Source: JAFARE01 sp963777285 (lineage in GTDB: Bacteria; Chloroflexota; Dormibacteria; Aeolococcales; Aeolococcaceae). From it: 64,000 nt of DNA. Under the pieces are notes generated by a model. It saw only the letters and a list, made by a program, of their open reading frames with translations. It was not told where the DNA came from and did not search any database. Below are positions 1 through 8,910 of the stretch, in pieces. The stretch covers positions 1,240,001-1,304,000 of the forward strand of contig CAVZPR010000002.1 in the NCBI GenBank assembly GCA_963777285.1. Reading direction: 5' to 3'. The position numbers and the translations under genes were made by a program. Numbering within the stretch: position 1 is the first letter of the stretch; every line of letters begins with the position of its first letter.

Positions 1-306
1 TCCCTCGGGCGCGTGCGCGATCCCCATGCGGGCGATCCGCTCCGCGCCCAGCGTGTGGATCGGTTCCCCGCGCAGCAGCACCGCGCCCTTTCGCGGGCGG
101 ATCAGGCCGCTGATGGTCTTCAGCGTCGTCGTCTTCCCGGCTCCGTTGCTGCCGATGAGCGCCACGATCTCGCCCTCGCCGACGGTGATCGAGACGTTGC
201 GCAGCGCCTGCACGCGCCCGTAGAAGACGTCGAGCGAGCGCAGCTCGAGCTGCGGCGTCGCCGGGGTGGCCGGCTGCGGCGCCGGTGGCGCGCTCGTCTC
301 GGTCAT
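1..306 (-). CDS. livF: Branched-chain amino acid ABC transporter ATP-binding protein LivF (partial)
   Basis: This is the N-terminal 102 residues of the second ATPase of a Liv-type importer; the rest lies beyond the left edge. The ATPase powers uptake of branched-chain amino acids from the cytoplasmic face of the LivHM permease. Walker A (GSNGAGKTT) is at residues 52-60, and the first residues of the HAPEG stretch typical of LivF are at the cut. The ATG overlaps the TGA of the upstream livG gene (ATGA), so translation is probably coupled. An N-terminal Ala/Pro-rich tail of about 18 residues precedes the ATPase fold. The family call is firm; the exact substrate is inferred from the operon. Confidence 0.9.
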   Translation of the reverse strand, partial: MTETSAPPAPQPATPATPQLELRSLDVFYGRVQALRNVSITVGEGEIVALIGSNGAGKTTTLKTISGLIRPRKGAVLLRGEPIHTLGAERIARMGIAHAPEG

Positions 307-1089
307 CCCGCCGGCATCGCCTGGCTCGCGCCGCTGCCCAGATAGGCTTCGATCACACGCGCATTCCCCCGAACCTCTGCGGGTTTGCCCTCGGCGATCA
401 TCTCGCCGTGGTCGAGGACCACGATGCGGTCGCTGATGCCCATGACCACGCGCATGTCGTGCTCGATCAGGAACACGGTCAGCCCCTCGTCGCGCAGCCG
501 GGCGATGAGCGCCATGAGCTGGTTCTTCTCCTGCGGGTTCAGCCCGGCGGCGGGCTCATCCAGCAGGAGCAGCCGGGGGCGCGTGGCCAGCGCACGCGCG
601 ATCTCGAGCCGCCGCTGCAGGCCATAGGGCAGCTCGCGTGCGTACGAGCCCGCGTAGTTGGCGAGTCCGAGTTGCTCGAGCAGGGCCAGGGCGCGCTGCT
701 CGACACGGCGCTCCTCGCTTCGCGAGCGTGGGGTCGACAGGGCTCCGTCCCACACGCGGGCCTTCATCCACCAGTGCGCGCCGACCATGACGTTGTCCAC
801 CGCCGTCATGTACGAGAAGAGGCGGATGTTCTGGAAGGTGCGCGCGATGCCGAGGCGCGTGATGCGGTGCGGCGGGAGCCCTGCGAGGCTGTGGCCGTCG
901 AGCCGGATGTCGCCGCGCGTGAGGGGGAAGAGGCCCGTGACGCAGTTGAATGCCGTCGTCTTGCCGGCGCCGTTGGGACCGATCATGGAGACGATCTCGC
1001 GCTCGGCGATGTCGAAGCTCACGTTGGACACCGCCAGGAGGCCACCGAACTGCTTGGTGACCGAGTTCGAGCTCGAGTACGGCCGTCAT
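303..1089 (-). CDS. livG: Branched-chain amino acid ABC transporter ATP-binding protein LivG, frameshifted near its start
   Basis: First ATPase of the Liv importer. The intact reading frame begins only at a GTG at 1031 and shows Walker A (GPNGAGKTT), a Q-loop region, the signature LPYGLQRR, Walker B LLLLDEP and the EHDM switch histidine, ending in the AYLG tail normal for LivG. The expected start is the ATG at 1089, which overlaps the livM stop (ATGA) and encodes MTAVLELEL. That frame runs into the real one (VTKQFGGLLAVSN) only if one base of the CC at 1061-1062 is removed. As written, the gene either starts at 1031, without the beta strand and aromatic A-loop, or is broken. A sequencing indel is equally possible. 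Confidence 0.88.
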
Positions 1090-2639
1090 GCGCGACCCTG
1101 AATGGCGGCGAGAGACTCGGACTCGATGCCCGACTCCAGCTCGACCTTCCTTGCCCGGCTGGGCAAGAGTCCGGCTGGTCGGAACAGCATCATGATGACC
1201 AGCGCTGCGCCGTACACGATGAACGTGTAGCGGGTGAAGTCGATGCCGCTGACCGCGGGCACGTTGAAGGTCTGGCCGAACGTCACCGACCAGGACTGGA
1301 GATTGGGCAGCGCCCAGAAGATAACGAAGGTCAGCACGAAGGCTCCCAGGACGACGCCCTCGATGTTGCCGATGCCGCCCAGCACGACGATGCTGAGCAC
1401 GGCGATCGAGACCGCGAAGCTGAAGTCGTCCGGGCTGACGATGCTGACGATGAAGCCGTAGAAGCACCCGGCGAGCCCACTCACCGACGCCCCGATCGCG
1501 AAGGCGAGCAGCTTGGTGGCCGTCGTGTTGATGCCGGTCGCGGCGGCCGCCACCTCGTCTTCGCGCAACGCCACCCACGCCCTGCCGATGCGCGCGCGGT
1601 ACATGTTGCGCAGCAGGATGACCACGATGATGGCCACGACCAGCAGGGACCAGTAGAACCACTGGGGGCTGGCGGAGAAGCTGACCGGGCCGACCGTGAC
1701 CGGGTCGATGCCGGAGATGCCGTTGGGCCCGCCCGTCTGGCCGAAGACGTTGTTCTGGGCGAGGTCCGGGATGATCTCCCCGAATCCCAGCGTGACGATG
1801 GCCAGGTAGTCACCGCGCAGGCGGAGAGTGGGGGCGCCGAGGATGGCGCCGAAGGTGGCGGCGACGGCGCCTCCGATGAAGATGAGCAGCCAGATGGAGA
1901 GGTGGATGCCGTGCAGCGGTGACGCCAGCGACGCGCACGCGTAACCGCCGATCGCGAAGAACGCCGCGTATCCCAGGTCGAGCAGGCCGGCGAACCCGAC
2001 GACGACGTTCAGTCCCAGGCCGAGGAGCATGTAGATGGCGAGCGACTGGGTCGCCCAGTAGACGAAGTCCGGAGCCTGGTGAAACATCAGTGGAAGGAAC
2101 ACGCCGAAGGGCAGGAAGATGGCCGCGAACATCACGGTCGGGCGTGCCATGACGAGCCACTTCAGCCCGTAGGTGGTCGCGGCCACCGCGAACCCGTACA
2201 TTTCCAGCCAGACGGCGGAGTCGGTTGTTGGATTGGTGGGGAGCGAGCCGAACAGAGGCTCTTCGTTCACCACGCGCACGAGCAGCCAGACCAGCGCGGT
2301 GAGCAGCAGGCCGGCAACCGCGGCTGAGGCGCGCACGACATCGGCGCGCCGGCCCAGGCTGCGGCCGCGCAGACGCTGGATCCACTCGACGACCGGTGAC
2401 AGCAGCACGATGAGCATGCAGGCGCCGGTCACGTACAGCATGAAGGTGCCGATCCCCGTCGGCGCTGACACGATCGCGTCCTGCGGGCTGGCGCCGACGC
2501 CCTCGCTGAACGATCCGACGAACCAGGGCAGCAGCCAGCCGAGGAGCACGAGCAGCGCAGCGGAGACGGTGAGCACGGTGTACACCCCACCCGCGGTGAG
2601 GCGCTGCACCGGTCTGAAGAACGCGCGCAGCAGGGTCAC
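1086..2639 (-). CDS. livM: Branched-chain amino acid ABC transporter permease LivM with long N-terminal membrane extension
   Basis: Membrane-spanning permease of the Liv importer, 517 residues. The C-terminal 300 or so residues match LivM, including the GLGLNVVVGFAGLLDLG stretch and the G-ALREDE cytoplasmic loop that contacts the ATPases. The first roughly 190 residues add about four hydrophobic segments (for example VLTVSAALLVLLGWLLPW and a LIVLLSPV segment), making the protein longer than the usual 320-430. The GTG start at 2639 overlaps the livH stop (GTGA), and the stop overlaps the livG ATG, so livH-livM-livG-livF are tightly coupled. Confidence 0.93.
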   Translation of the reverse strand: MTLLRAFFRPVQRLTAGGVYTVLTVSAALLVLLGWLLPWFVGSFSEGVGASPQDAIVSAPTGIGTFMLYVTGACMLIVLLSPVVEWIQRLRGRSLGRRADVVRASAAVAGLLLTALVWLLVRVVNEEPLFGSLPTNPTTDSAVWLEMYGFAVAATTYGLKWLVMARPTVMFAAIFLPFGVFLPLMFHQAPDFVYWATQSLAIYMLLGLGLNVVVGFAGLLDLGYAAFFAIGGYACASLASPLHGIHLSIWLLIFIGGAVAATFGAILGAPTLRLRGDYLAIVTLGFGEIIPDLAQNNVFGQTGGPNGISGIDPVTVGPVSFSASPQWFYWSLLVVAIIVVILLRNMYRARIGRAWVALREDEVAAAATGINTTATKLLAFAIGASVSGLAGCFYGFIVSIVSPDDFSFAVSIAVLSIVVLGGIGNIEGVVLGAFVLTFVIFWALPNLQSWSVTFGQTFNVPAVSGIDFTRYTFIVYGAALVIMMLFRPAGLLPSRARKVELESGIESESLAAIQGRA

Positions 2640-3817
2640 GCGCGTGTGGCCACGTCCACGCCGAAGAGGCCCACGGGCCGGAACGTGAGGATGAGCACGA
2701 GCATGGCGAAGATGAGGGATTCACTCCATGCGCCACCTGCAAGCGAGCCGCCGAAAACGTAGATCACGCCGATGAGGAAGCCGCCGATGCCGGCGCCGAC
2801 GATGTTGCCGATGCCGCCGAGCACAGCAGCGGTGAAGGCGATGATGCCGAGGTGAAAGCCGAGGTTCCATTTGAGCTCGCCGTAGTTGATGCTGTAGATG
2901 ATCGCCCCCGCCGCCGCCAGCGCCGAGCCGATGAAGAACGTCGTCGCGATGGTGCGGTTGATGTCGATGCCGCAGATCAACGCCGCCTGCCTGTCCTGCG
3001 CGGTCGAGCGCATGGCCTTGCCCAGGCGGGTGCGGGTCACAAACCCACCGAGGGCGAACATGAACACCAGCGCCGACACCACGACGAAGACATCGGTCCA
3101 ACCCACCGAGACCGCGCCGAGCCGGAACGCCTCGCCGTTGATCCAGCTCGCCTGGTGGGTCGGCACGTTGTCAGGCCCGAAGAAGGCGAGCATGAACCCT
3201 TCGATGAGGAAGGAAACGCCGATCGCTGTGATGAGGGGCGCCAGGCGCGGTGCGTCGCGAAGCCTGCGGTATGCGACCCGCTCGATCAGCACACCGGTGA
3301 AGCCGGCGAGCACCATCGATACGGCGAAGATGATGACGAGTGAGACGAGGAGGCCGATCCCGCTGCCGGTGGCCAGGCTGTTGAGGCCCGTGTGGCCGGC
3401 GATGAGGAAGGCGTAGAAGCCCGACAACGTGAAGACGTCGCCGTGCGCGAAGTTGATCAGCTCGATGATGCCGTACACCATCGTGTAGCCGATGGCCACC
3501 AGCGCGTAGATGGCACCCAGCACGAGCGCGTTGCGGAGCTGATTGCCCATCAGCGTGGGACCGCCCTGCGCCAGGACGCCGAGTATCGCGGCCAGAATGC
3601 CGAGCAGGATGATCGCCGCGAAGTTGCCGGACACAAGGCCGTACGCCCCACGAAACGCCGGGACGAGGCGCCGTGCCACGAAGCCCGTCCCGCGATGCCG
3701 GGGAGCGAGCCCCTCCGGCGCCACGAGCGTCTGCGCGTGAGGCGCCGGCGGCAGCGACGGACCCGGCATCTGACCCACGGGCTGCGCGGGCTGCACGCCG
3801 ATCGTTTCGTCGGTCAC
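2636..3817 (-). CDS. livH: Branched-chain amino acid ABC transporter permease LivH
   Basis: Second permease of the Liv importer, 393 residues. It carries the LivH hallmark GLIELINFAHGD-like stretch (here YGIIELINFAHGD), the cytoplasmic loop with GKAMRSTAQD and GI-ILGGIGN motifs, and about eight hydrophobic segments. The GTG at 3817 is chosen because GAGGA lies 7 bases upstream. The longer open frame would run back through the terminator hairpin of livJ. A proline-rich cytoplasmic tail of about 45 residues precedes the first membrane segment, which is longer than in most LivH proteins. Confidence 0.93.
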   Translation of the reverse strand: MTDETIGVQPAQPVGQMPGPSLPPAPHAQTLVAPEGLAPRHRGTGFVARRLVPAFRGAYGLVSGNFAAIILLGILAAILGVLAQGGPTLMGNQLRNALVLGAIYALVAIGYTMVYGIIELINFAHGDVFTLSGFYAFLIAGHTGLNSLATGSGIGLLVSLVIIFAVSMVLAGFTGVLIERVAYRRLRDAPRLAPLITAIGVSFLIEGFMLAFFGPDNVPTHQASWINGEAFRLGAVSVGWTDVFVVVSALVFMFALGGFVTRTRLGKAMRSTAQDRQAALICGIDINRTIATTFFIGSALAAAGAIIYSINYGELKWNLGFHLGIIAFTAAVLGGIGNIVGAGIGGFLIGVIYVFGGSLAGGAWSESLIFAMLVLILTFRPVGLFGVDVATRA

Positions 3818-3833
3818 TGCGTCGTCCTCAAAG

Positions 3834-3867
3834 AAAAATGGGGAGGACGCTCTCGCGCCCTCCCCAT
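3834..3867 (-). terminator. Intrinsic terminator/attenuator between livJ and livH
   Basis: On the minus strand a 9-bp perfect stem (ATGGGGAGG paired with CCTCCCCAT, loop about 12) is followed by five T residues. It lies 19 bases after the livJ stop and just before the livH ribosome site. It probably ends most transcripts after the binding-protein gene, so that LivJ exceeds the membrane subunits in amount, as is common in ABC operons. Seen directly; the regulatory role is inferred. Confidence 0.8.
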
Positions 3868-3885
3868 CGTCTGAACCCTTTGCGG

Positions 3886-5235
3886 TCAGCTCTTGACGCT
3901 GACGGTGCCCGAGGAGCTCACCTGGTATGTGTTCACGGTGGTCCACTGCCCACCGGCCACCTTGTAGAGGGTGAATCCCGTGTTGGTCGTGTCACCGTTG
4001 GCGTCGAAGCCGGTGTGGCCGATCGCGCCGTCGTAGCTGGTGTTGCGCAGCTGCGCGACGACGTCATCGCGGAAGGTCTGCGTGCTGGACGGCGGCTGCC
4101 CACCGTTCTGCACCAGCACCGCCTTGATCGCGCCGATGAGGATGTTCATGGCGTCGTAGCCGTACGGCGTGTACGGCTCGTTCTTGCCGTTGTTGTAGGG
4201 CGCGGACTTGCTCGCGTACGCCTGGGAGTACGCGGCGTAGAACGACGCCGAGCTGCTCAGCTGGGTGACGTCGGGCGCGCTCGTGGCCTCGGCGCCATTG
4301 GCCTCGCTGGTGTTGGAGCCGGAGTTCGCGTCGGTGATGAATTTCTGGTCCTGGCAGCCGTCGCCGCCCAGCAGCGGCAGCGTGACCCCAGCCCTGCCCT
4401 CGTCGCGCCGCACCAGGCCGCACCCGTTGCCCGAGGTTCCACCGAAGAAGATCATCTGCGCGCCGCTGCTCTGGGCGTTGCTGATCTGCGTGCTGAAGTC
4501 TGTGGTCGTGCCGGGCAGGCTGGCGTGGCCGACGATCGTGCCTCCGTCCGCCTGGAAGTGGTTGATGAACAGCGAGGCCAGCCCTGCGCCGTACGCCTCC
4601 TGGTCGTCGAAGACGTACGCCTTGGTCGCGTTCAGCACCTTGGCCGCCACGTAGGCGTCGATCTCACCCTGGTTGATGTCCGTGGCGATCACGCGGAAGT
4701 AGGTGTGCGGGCCCGGATAGAGCGAGCTCGTCGTGATGCCGCACACCGAGGCCGGAACGCCCTGAACGGTGAGGCACGGGTTGGTGTTCGACGGGCTGAT
4801 CAGCGGCAGGTGGTTCTGCGACGCCACCGGGATCTCGGCTTCGGCGACCGAAGAGTTGAAGGGACCGACCACGCCGATCACCGACTGGTCCGCGGCCAGC
4901 GCCCTTATGTTGGCGGCTCCCTGCGCAGGGTCGTGGCCGGCCTTGGCCACGCTGGAATCGTCCTTGCTCACATAGTTGAGAGTGCACCCGCCGAGCGCGT
5001 GACTCGCGTTCGCCTGGGAGACCGCCAGCTGAGCGCCCAGCTGCGGGAACGGACCGTCTGTGGCGTCGCCTCCTGTCAGCGGGAGGTCCGTCGCCACCGT
5101 GATGGTGCCGTGGCAGCCGGCGATGCCGCTGCTGCCCGCGCTCGAGCTTGTCGTGTTGTTGCTCGTCCCGCAGGCGCTCACGGCACCGAGGGCCGCGATC
5201 GCGGTGAAGGACAAGAACGCAGCCGTCCTGTGCAT
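3886..5235 (-). CDS. livJ: Branched-chain amino acid ABC transporter substrate-binding lipoprotein LivJ
   Basis: Extracytoplasmic binding protein of the Liv system, 449 residues, of the periplasmic-binding Peripla_BP_6 type. The N-terminus has a signal peptide ending in a lipobox (VSAC, Cys at about residue 22) followed by a Ser/Thr/Asn linker, so the protein is membrane-anchored. Typical family features are the ITVATDLPLTGGD opening strand, GVVGPFNSS, LPLISPSNTNP and the Y-FDDQEAYGAGLA hinge region. Cysteines at several positions could form disulfides. The ATG is preceded by GGAGG. It heads the liv operon and is separated from livH by a hairpin terminator. Confidence 0.93.
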   Translation of the reverse strand: MHRTAAFLSFTAIAALGAVSACGTSNNTTSSSAGSSGIAGCHGTITVATDLPLTGGDATDGPFPQLGAQLAVSQANASHALGGCTLNYVSKDDSSVAKAGHDPAQGAANIRALAADQSVIGVVGPFNSSVAEAEIPVASQNHLPLISPSNTNPCLTVQGVPASVCGITTSSLYPGPHTYFRVIATDINQGEIDAYVAAKVLNATKAYVFDDQEAYGAGLASLFINHFQADGGTIVGHASLPGTTTDFSTQISNAQSSGAQMIFFGGTSGNGCGLVRRDEGRAGVTLPLLGGDGCQDQKFITDANSGSNTSEANGAEATSAPDVTQLSSSASFYAAYSQAYASKSAPYNNGKNEPYTPYGYDAMNILIGAIKAVLVQNGGQPPSSTQTFRDDVVAQLRNTSYDGAIGHTGFDANGDTTNTGFTLYKVAGGQWTTVNTYQVSSSGTVSVKS

Positions 5236-5273
5236 GGCGCCTCCGTCTGTTGAGGGGCTGGTGGTGAGCCCCC

Positions 5274-5303
5274 TGTGTACACGCCAGCCGCGAGGGTTGT
5301 CAA
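5274..5303 (-). promoter_or_regulatory. Putative sigma-70 type promoter of livJ
   Basis: Reading the minus strand, a consensus -35 TTGACA (5303-5298) is followed after 18 bases by TACACA (5279-5274), about 40 bases before the livJ ATG. A GGGGCT/AGCCCC stem-loop lies in the leader between promoter and start. The -10 is weak, so confidence is moderate. Confidence 0.45.
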
Positions 5304-5367
5304 TCAGCCGTCGGGGTGACGCCGCAATTCGGGAGTGACCACCGCCGATTGTGGTAGACGTGGGGCG

Positions 5368-6105
5368 ATGATCCTCGCGGCCCTGGCGAGCGCCCTCGGC
5401 GCCGCATTTGCAATCGTCGTCGCCGCCAGGTACCGCCGCAGCCGCCGTCCCGCGTTCGCCGTCTGGACCCTGGGACTGTTGATATTCGCGGCCGCCGCGG
5501 CCTTCCAGGCCGCCGGCGAGGCACGCGGCTTCGGCCAGGTCACCTTCCGCGGGTTCTACCTGCTGGGCGGCGTGCTCGGCGTGATCTATCTCGCGCTGGG
5601 CACGGTCTTCCTGCTGGCGCCGCGCCGCGTCGCCTGGACCTGCGCTGCGGTGCTCGCCGTGGTCACGATCGCGCTCGCGGTGGACGCCGCGGTGGTCCCG
5701 GTCAACCAGGCGGAGCTGGCCAAGACGAGCGGGATCCTGGGCGACGCCATCCAGAAGGGCACGCTGCTCTTCATCGGCGTGGTCATCCTCAACATCGTCG
5801 GCACCGTCGTCCTGGTGGGTGGGTCGGCGTGGTCCGCCTATCGTTTCCTGCGCACCCGCGCCGGCATCGACCGCGTGGTGTGCAACGTGCTGCTGACGGT
5901 GGGGGCGCTGGTGATCGCCTACGGCTTCTCCACCGCCAAGACGCTGGGGATCTCGTCGCTCGACCTGCTGGGCGGGTTCGAGGCGGCGGGCATCGCCATC
6001 ATGTTCGCCGGCTTCCTCAGCCTGGGCCGCGTCGGTGTGCGGTCGCCGCGCGCGGCGACGCCGGCCGGCGCGGCGCTGCCGGGCGGTCCCGCGGGAGTGC
6101 GGTGA
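5368..6105 (+). CDS. Unknown multi-pass membrane protein
   Basis: 245 residues with about seven hydrophobic segments (opening MILAALASALGAAFAIVV, then roughly every 30 residues) and short Arg-rich cytoplasmic loops. I recognise no catalytic motif. The ATG at 5368 places the first membrane helix at the very N-terminus. Its stop overlaps the GTG of the aminotransferase gene (GTGA), so it is the first gene of an operon with aminotransferase and aldehyde dehydrogenase. A transport or sensing role beside amino-acid catabolism is possible but not shown. Confidence 0.8.
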   Translation: MILAALASALGAAFAIVVAARYRRSRRPAFAVWTLGLLIFAAAAAFQAAGEARGFGQVTFRGFYLLGGVLGVIYLALGTVFLLAPRRVAWTCAAVLAVVTIALAVDAAVVPVNQAELAKTSGILGDAIQKGTLLFIGVVILNIVGTVVLVGGSAWSAYRFLRTRAGIDRVVCNVLLTVGALVIAYGFSTAKTLGISSLDLLGGFEAAGIAIMFAGFLSLGRVGVRSPRAATPAGAALPGGPAGVR

Positions 6106-7409
6106 CGGCGCCCGCCGGCCACGTCGACGCCGCGGTGTGGCGAGAGCGCGACGCCGAGCTGATCGCCCCCGCCTACAGCCGCTACTCCGACCTCGTGGTC
6201 GAGACCGCGTCCGGGGCGCATCTGCACACCGTCGACGGACGCGACGTGCTCGACTTCGGCTGCGGCATCGGCGTGACCAGCCTCGGGCATGGCCATCCGG
6301 CGGTGGTCGCGGCCGTGCACAGCCAGGTCGACCGGCTCTGGCACACGTCGGTGACGGCGCTGCACCCCACGATGATCGACGCGGCGGCGGCCCTGGTCTC
6401 GGTGTGCCCCGAAGGGCTGGACCAGGTCTTCTTCACCAACAGCGGCGCCGAGGCGCTGGATGGCGCCATCAAGCTGGCGCGGCGCGCCACCGGCCGCAGC
6501 GACGTGATCGCGTTCAGCGGCGCGTTTCACGGCCGCACCTATGGCGCCATCTCGATTACGGCCAGCCGCGCCAAGTATCGCGAGGGGATCGGGCCGTTCC
6601 TGCCCGGCGTGCACCACGTGCGCTACCCGTACTGCTTCGTGTACTGCTCCCACGCGCCCGGCGAGCGCTGCAACATCGCGGAGGGCGAGGACATCGACCT
6701 TCTCTTCCGCACCAGCACGCCGCCGGATTCGGTGGCTGCGATCGTCGTCGAGCCGGTGCAGGGCGAGGGAGGATTCGTCGTGCCGCCGCGGTCGTTCATG
6801 CCGACGCTGCGCCGCATCTGCGACCAGCACGGAATCCTGCTCGTGGCCGACGAGGTGCAGTGCGGCCTGGCGCGCACCGGTCGCATGTTCGCCGTCGAGC
6901 ACAGCGGCGTCACGCCGGATGTGCTGTGTCTGGCCAAGGCGTTGGGCAACGGCCTGCCGATCGCCGCGATCGTGGCCCGGCACAGCGTGATGCACGCGTG
7001 GCAGCCGGGCGAGCACGGCACCACGTTCGGCGGCAACGCGGTCGCCTGCGCGGCGCTTCTCGCGGTGCTGGAGACCATGCAGAGCGAGCGCCTGGTGGAG
7101 CGGTCGGCGCGACTCGGCGACGCAGTGATGCACCGAGCCCGCGGCTGGCAGCGCGCGGCTCCGGCGCTCGCCGACGTGCGCGGCCTGGGTCTGATGGTGG
7201 GGCTGGAGTTCGTGCGCGACGGACGGCCGTCGGCTGACATGGTCGCGCGCATTCGCGCGGACGCGCTGCGCCGCGGCCTGCTGGTGCTCAGCTGCGGCAC
7301 GGCGGACAACGTGATCAGGCTCATGCCTCCGCTGACCATTCCGGAGGACGAGCTGCACGCCGGCCTCGACATCCTCGAGGCGGCCATCCTCGCCGACGCC
7401 GGCGCATGA
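6102..7409 (+). CDS. Class-III PLP aminotransferase (4-aminobutyrate/acetylornithine aminotransferase-like)
   Basis: 435-residue fold-type I aminotransferase, transferring an omega- or gamma-amino group from a substrate such as GABA, ornithine or lysine to 2-oxoglutarate. Visible motifs are NSGAEALDGAIKLAR (phosphate contact), GAFHGRT, the VEPVQGEGG strand, DEVQCGLARTG with the PLP-pyridine Asp, the Schiff-base Lys in CLAKALGNGLP, and the FGGN loop. The GTG start overlaps the stop of the preceding membrane protein, and its stop overlaps the aldehyde dehydrogenase ATG. The coupled dehydrogenase suggests the product is a semialdehyde. Exact substrate not resolved. Confidence 0.88.
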   Translation: MTAPAGHVDAAVWRERDAELIAPAYSRYSDLVVETASGAHLHTVDGRDVLDFGCGIGVTSLGHGHPAVVAAVHSQVDRLWHTSVTALHPTMIDAAAALVSVCPEGLDQVFFTNSGAEALDGAIKLARRATGRSDVIAFSGAFHGRTYGAISITASRAKYREGIGPFLPGVHHVRYPYCFVYCSHAPGERCNIAEGEDIDLLFRTSTPPDSVAAIVVEPVQGEGGFVVPPRSFMPTLRRICDQHGILLVADEVQCGLARTGRMFAVEHSGVTPDVLCLAKALGNGLPIAAIVARHSVMHAWQPGEHGTTFGGNAVACAALLAVLETMQSERLVERSARLGDAVMHRARGWQRAAPALADVRGLGLMVGLEFVRDGRPSADMVARIRADALRRGLLVLSCGTADNVIRLMPPLTIPEDELHAGLDILEAAILADAGA

Positions 7410-8908
7410 CCGTGACCCAGGGCGCCGTGGAGACGGGCAACCGCATCGGCGGCCGCAGCGTTGCCGGTGCGCAGCAGGAGACGTTCTCCTCGCGCAACCC
7501 GGCGCACACCGCCGACATCGTCGGCGTCTTCCCGCGCAGCACCGCCGCCGATGTCGACGCCGCGGTGCGCGCCGCCCGCGACGCGTTCTCGGGCTGGCGG
7601 TCCACGCCGTGGCCGCAGCGCGGCGCGATCATCCTCCGCGCCGCGGAGATCCTCGAGGAGCGCAAGGAGGATCTGGCCCGCCTGATGACCCGGGAGATGG
7701 GCAAGGTGCTGACCGAAGCCCGAGGCGACGTGCAGGAAGCGATCGACATGGGCAAGTTCATCGCCGGAGAGGGCAGGCGCGCGTTCGGCCAGACGGTGCC
7801 GAGCGAGCTGCGCAACAAGTGGGCCATGACGATGCGGCAACCGTTCGGCGTGGTGGGCTGCATCACCCCATGGAACTTCCCGGTGGCAATCCCCTCGTGG
7901 AAGATCTTCCCGGCGATCATGGCCGGCAACACGGTGGTGTTCAAACCGGCAGAGGACACGCCGCTCTGCGCGCTTCGTTTCGTCGAAGCGCTTGAAGAGG
8001 CGGGGCTGCCGGGGGGCGTCGTCAACGTCGTGTTCGGGTTCGGCGAGGACGCGGGCGCCGCCATCGTGGAGCACCCGGATGTGGCCGCGATCTACTTCAC
8101 GGGATCAGTCGACACCGGGCGGATCGTGTCCGAGACCTGCGGCCGGCTGTTGAAGAAGTGCTCCCTGGAGCTGGGTGGCAAGAACGCGATCGTGGTGCTG
8201 GCCGACGCCGACCTGGACCTCGCCGTCGACGGCGCGCTCTGGGGCGCGTTCGGCACCTCGGGTCAGCGCTGCACGGCGTCCTCGCGGCTCATCGTTGAGC
8301 GGGACGTGCTCGGCGACTTCACCGAGCGGCTTCTCGGCCGCGCCCGCGGCCTTCGCCTCGGTGACGGACTCGACGACAACGTTGATGTCGGCCCTGTCAT
8401 CAACGAGACGCAGCTGCGACGCATCGACGAGTACACCTCGATCGGACGCGACGAAGGGGCGACGCTGGCGCTGGGTGGCGAGGTGGCGCGCGACGGCGCC
8501 CTCGCCGAGGGCTTCTTCTACCGCCCCACGGTGTTCACCGACGTGAAGCCGCAGATGCGCATCGCCCAGGAGGAGATCTTCGGGCCCACCACGGCGGTCA
8601 TCCCGGTGCGCGACCTCGACGACGCGCTGGCCGCCGCCAACTCCACCAGCTACGGCCTCAGCCTGAGCGTGTACACGAACGACCTGCGCAAGGCGTTCCG
8701 CGCCATCCACGAGCTGCAGTCCGGCATCGTCTACGTGAACGCGCCGACCATCGGCGCGGAGATTCAGCTGCCCTTCGGTGGCACCAAGAACACGGGCAAC
8801 GGCCACCGCGAGGCCGGTGGCCACGTGCTGGACGAGTTCAGCGAATGGAAGTCGATCTACATCGACTACAGCGGCCGGCTGCAGCGCGCGCAGATCGACA
8901 CGGAGTAG
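7406..8908 (+). CDS. NAD(P)-dependent aldehyde dehydrogenase
   Basis: 500-residue ALDH-superfamily enzyme oxidising an aldehyde to the acid. The catalytic Cys is in GTSGQRCTASS, the general-base Glu in SLELGGKN, and the NAD-binding TPWNF and FTGS motifs are intact. The sequence resembles the alpha-ketoglutaric semialdehyde / aminoadipic semialdehyde group more than classical betaine dehydrogenases; that is a judgement by eye. It overlaps the aminotransferase stop by 4 bases (ATGA), so the two probably act in sequence. Proline dehydrogenase lies close by on the other strand, so pyrroline-5-carboxylate/glutamate semialdehyde is another possible substrate. Confidence 0.9.
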   Translation: MTVTQGAVETGNRIGGRSVAGAQQETFSSRNPAHTADIVGVFPRSTAADVDAAVRAARDAFSGWRSTPWPQRGAIILRAAEILEERKEDLARLMTREMGKVLTEARGDVQEAIDMGKFIAGEGRRAFGQTVPSELRNKWAMTMRQPFGVVGCITPWNFPVAIPSWKIFPAIMAGNTVVFKPAEDTPLCALRFVEALEEAGLPGGVVNVVFGFGEDAGAAIVEHPDVAAIYFTGSVDTGRIVSETCGRLLKKCSLELGGKNAIVVLADADLDLAVDGALWGAFGTSGQRCTASSRLIVERDVLGDFTERLLGRARGLRLGDGLDDNVDVGPVINETQLRRIDEYTSIGRDEGATLALGGEVARDGALAEGFFYRPTVFTDVKPQMRIAQEEIFGPTTAVIPVRDLDDALAAANSTSYGLSLSVYTNDLRKAFRAIHELQSGIVYVNAPTIGAEIQLPFGGTKNTGNGHREAGGHVLDEFSEWKSIYIDYSGRLQRAQIDTE

Positions 8909-8910
8909 CC

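Noticed and set aside
556..1662. Arg/His-rich ORFs in other frames of the liv genes
   Set aside because: Typical shadows of G+C-rich coding DNA.
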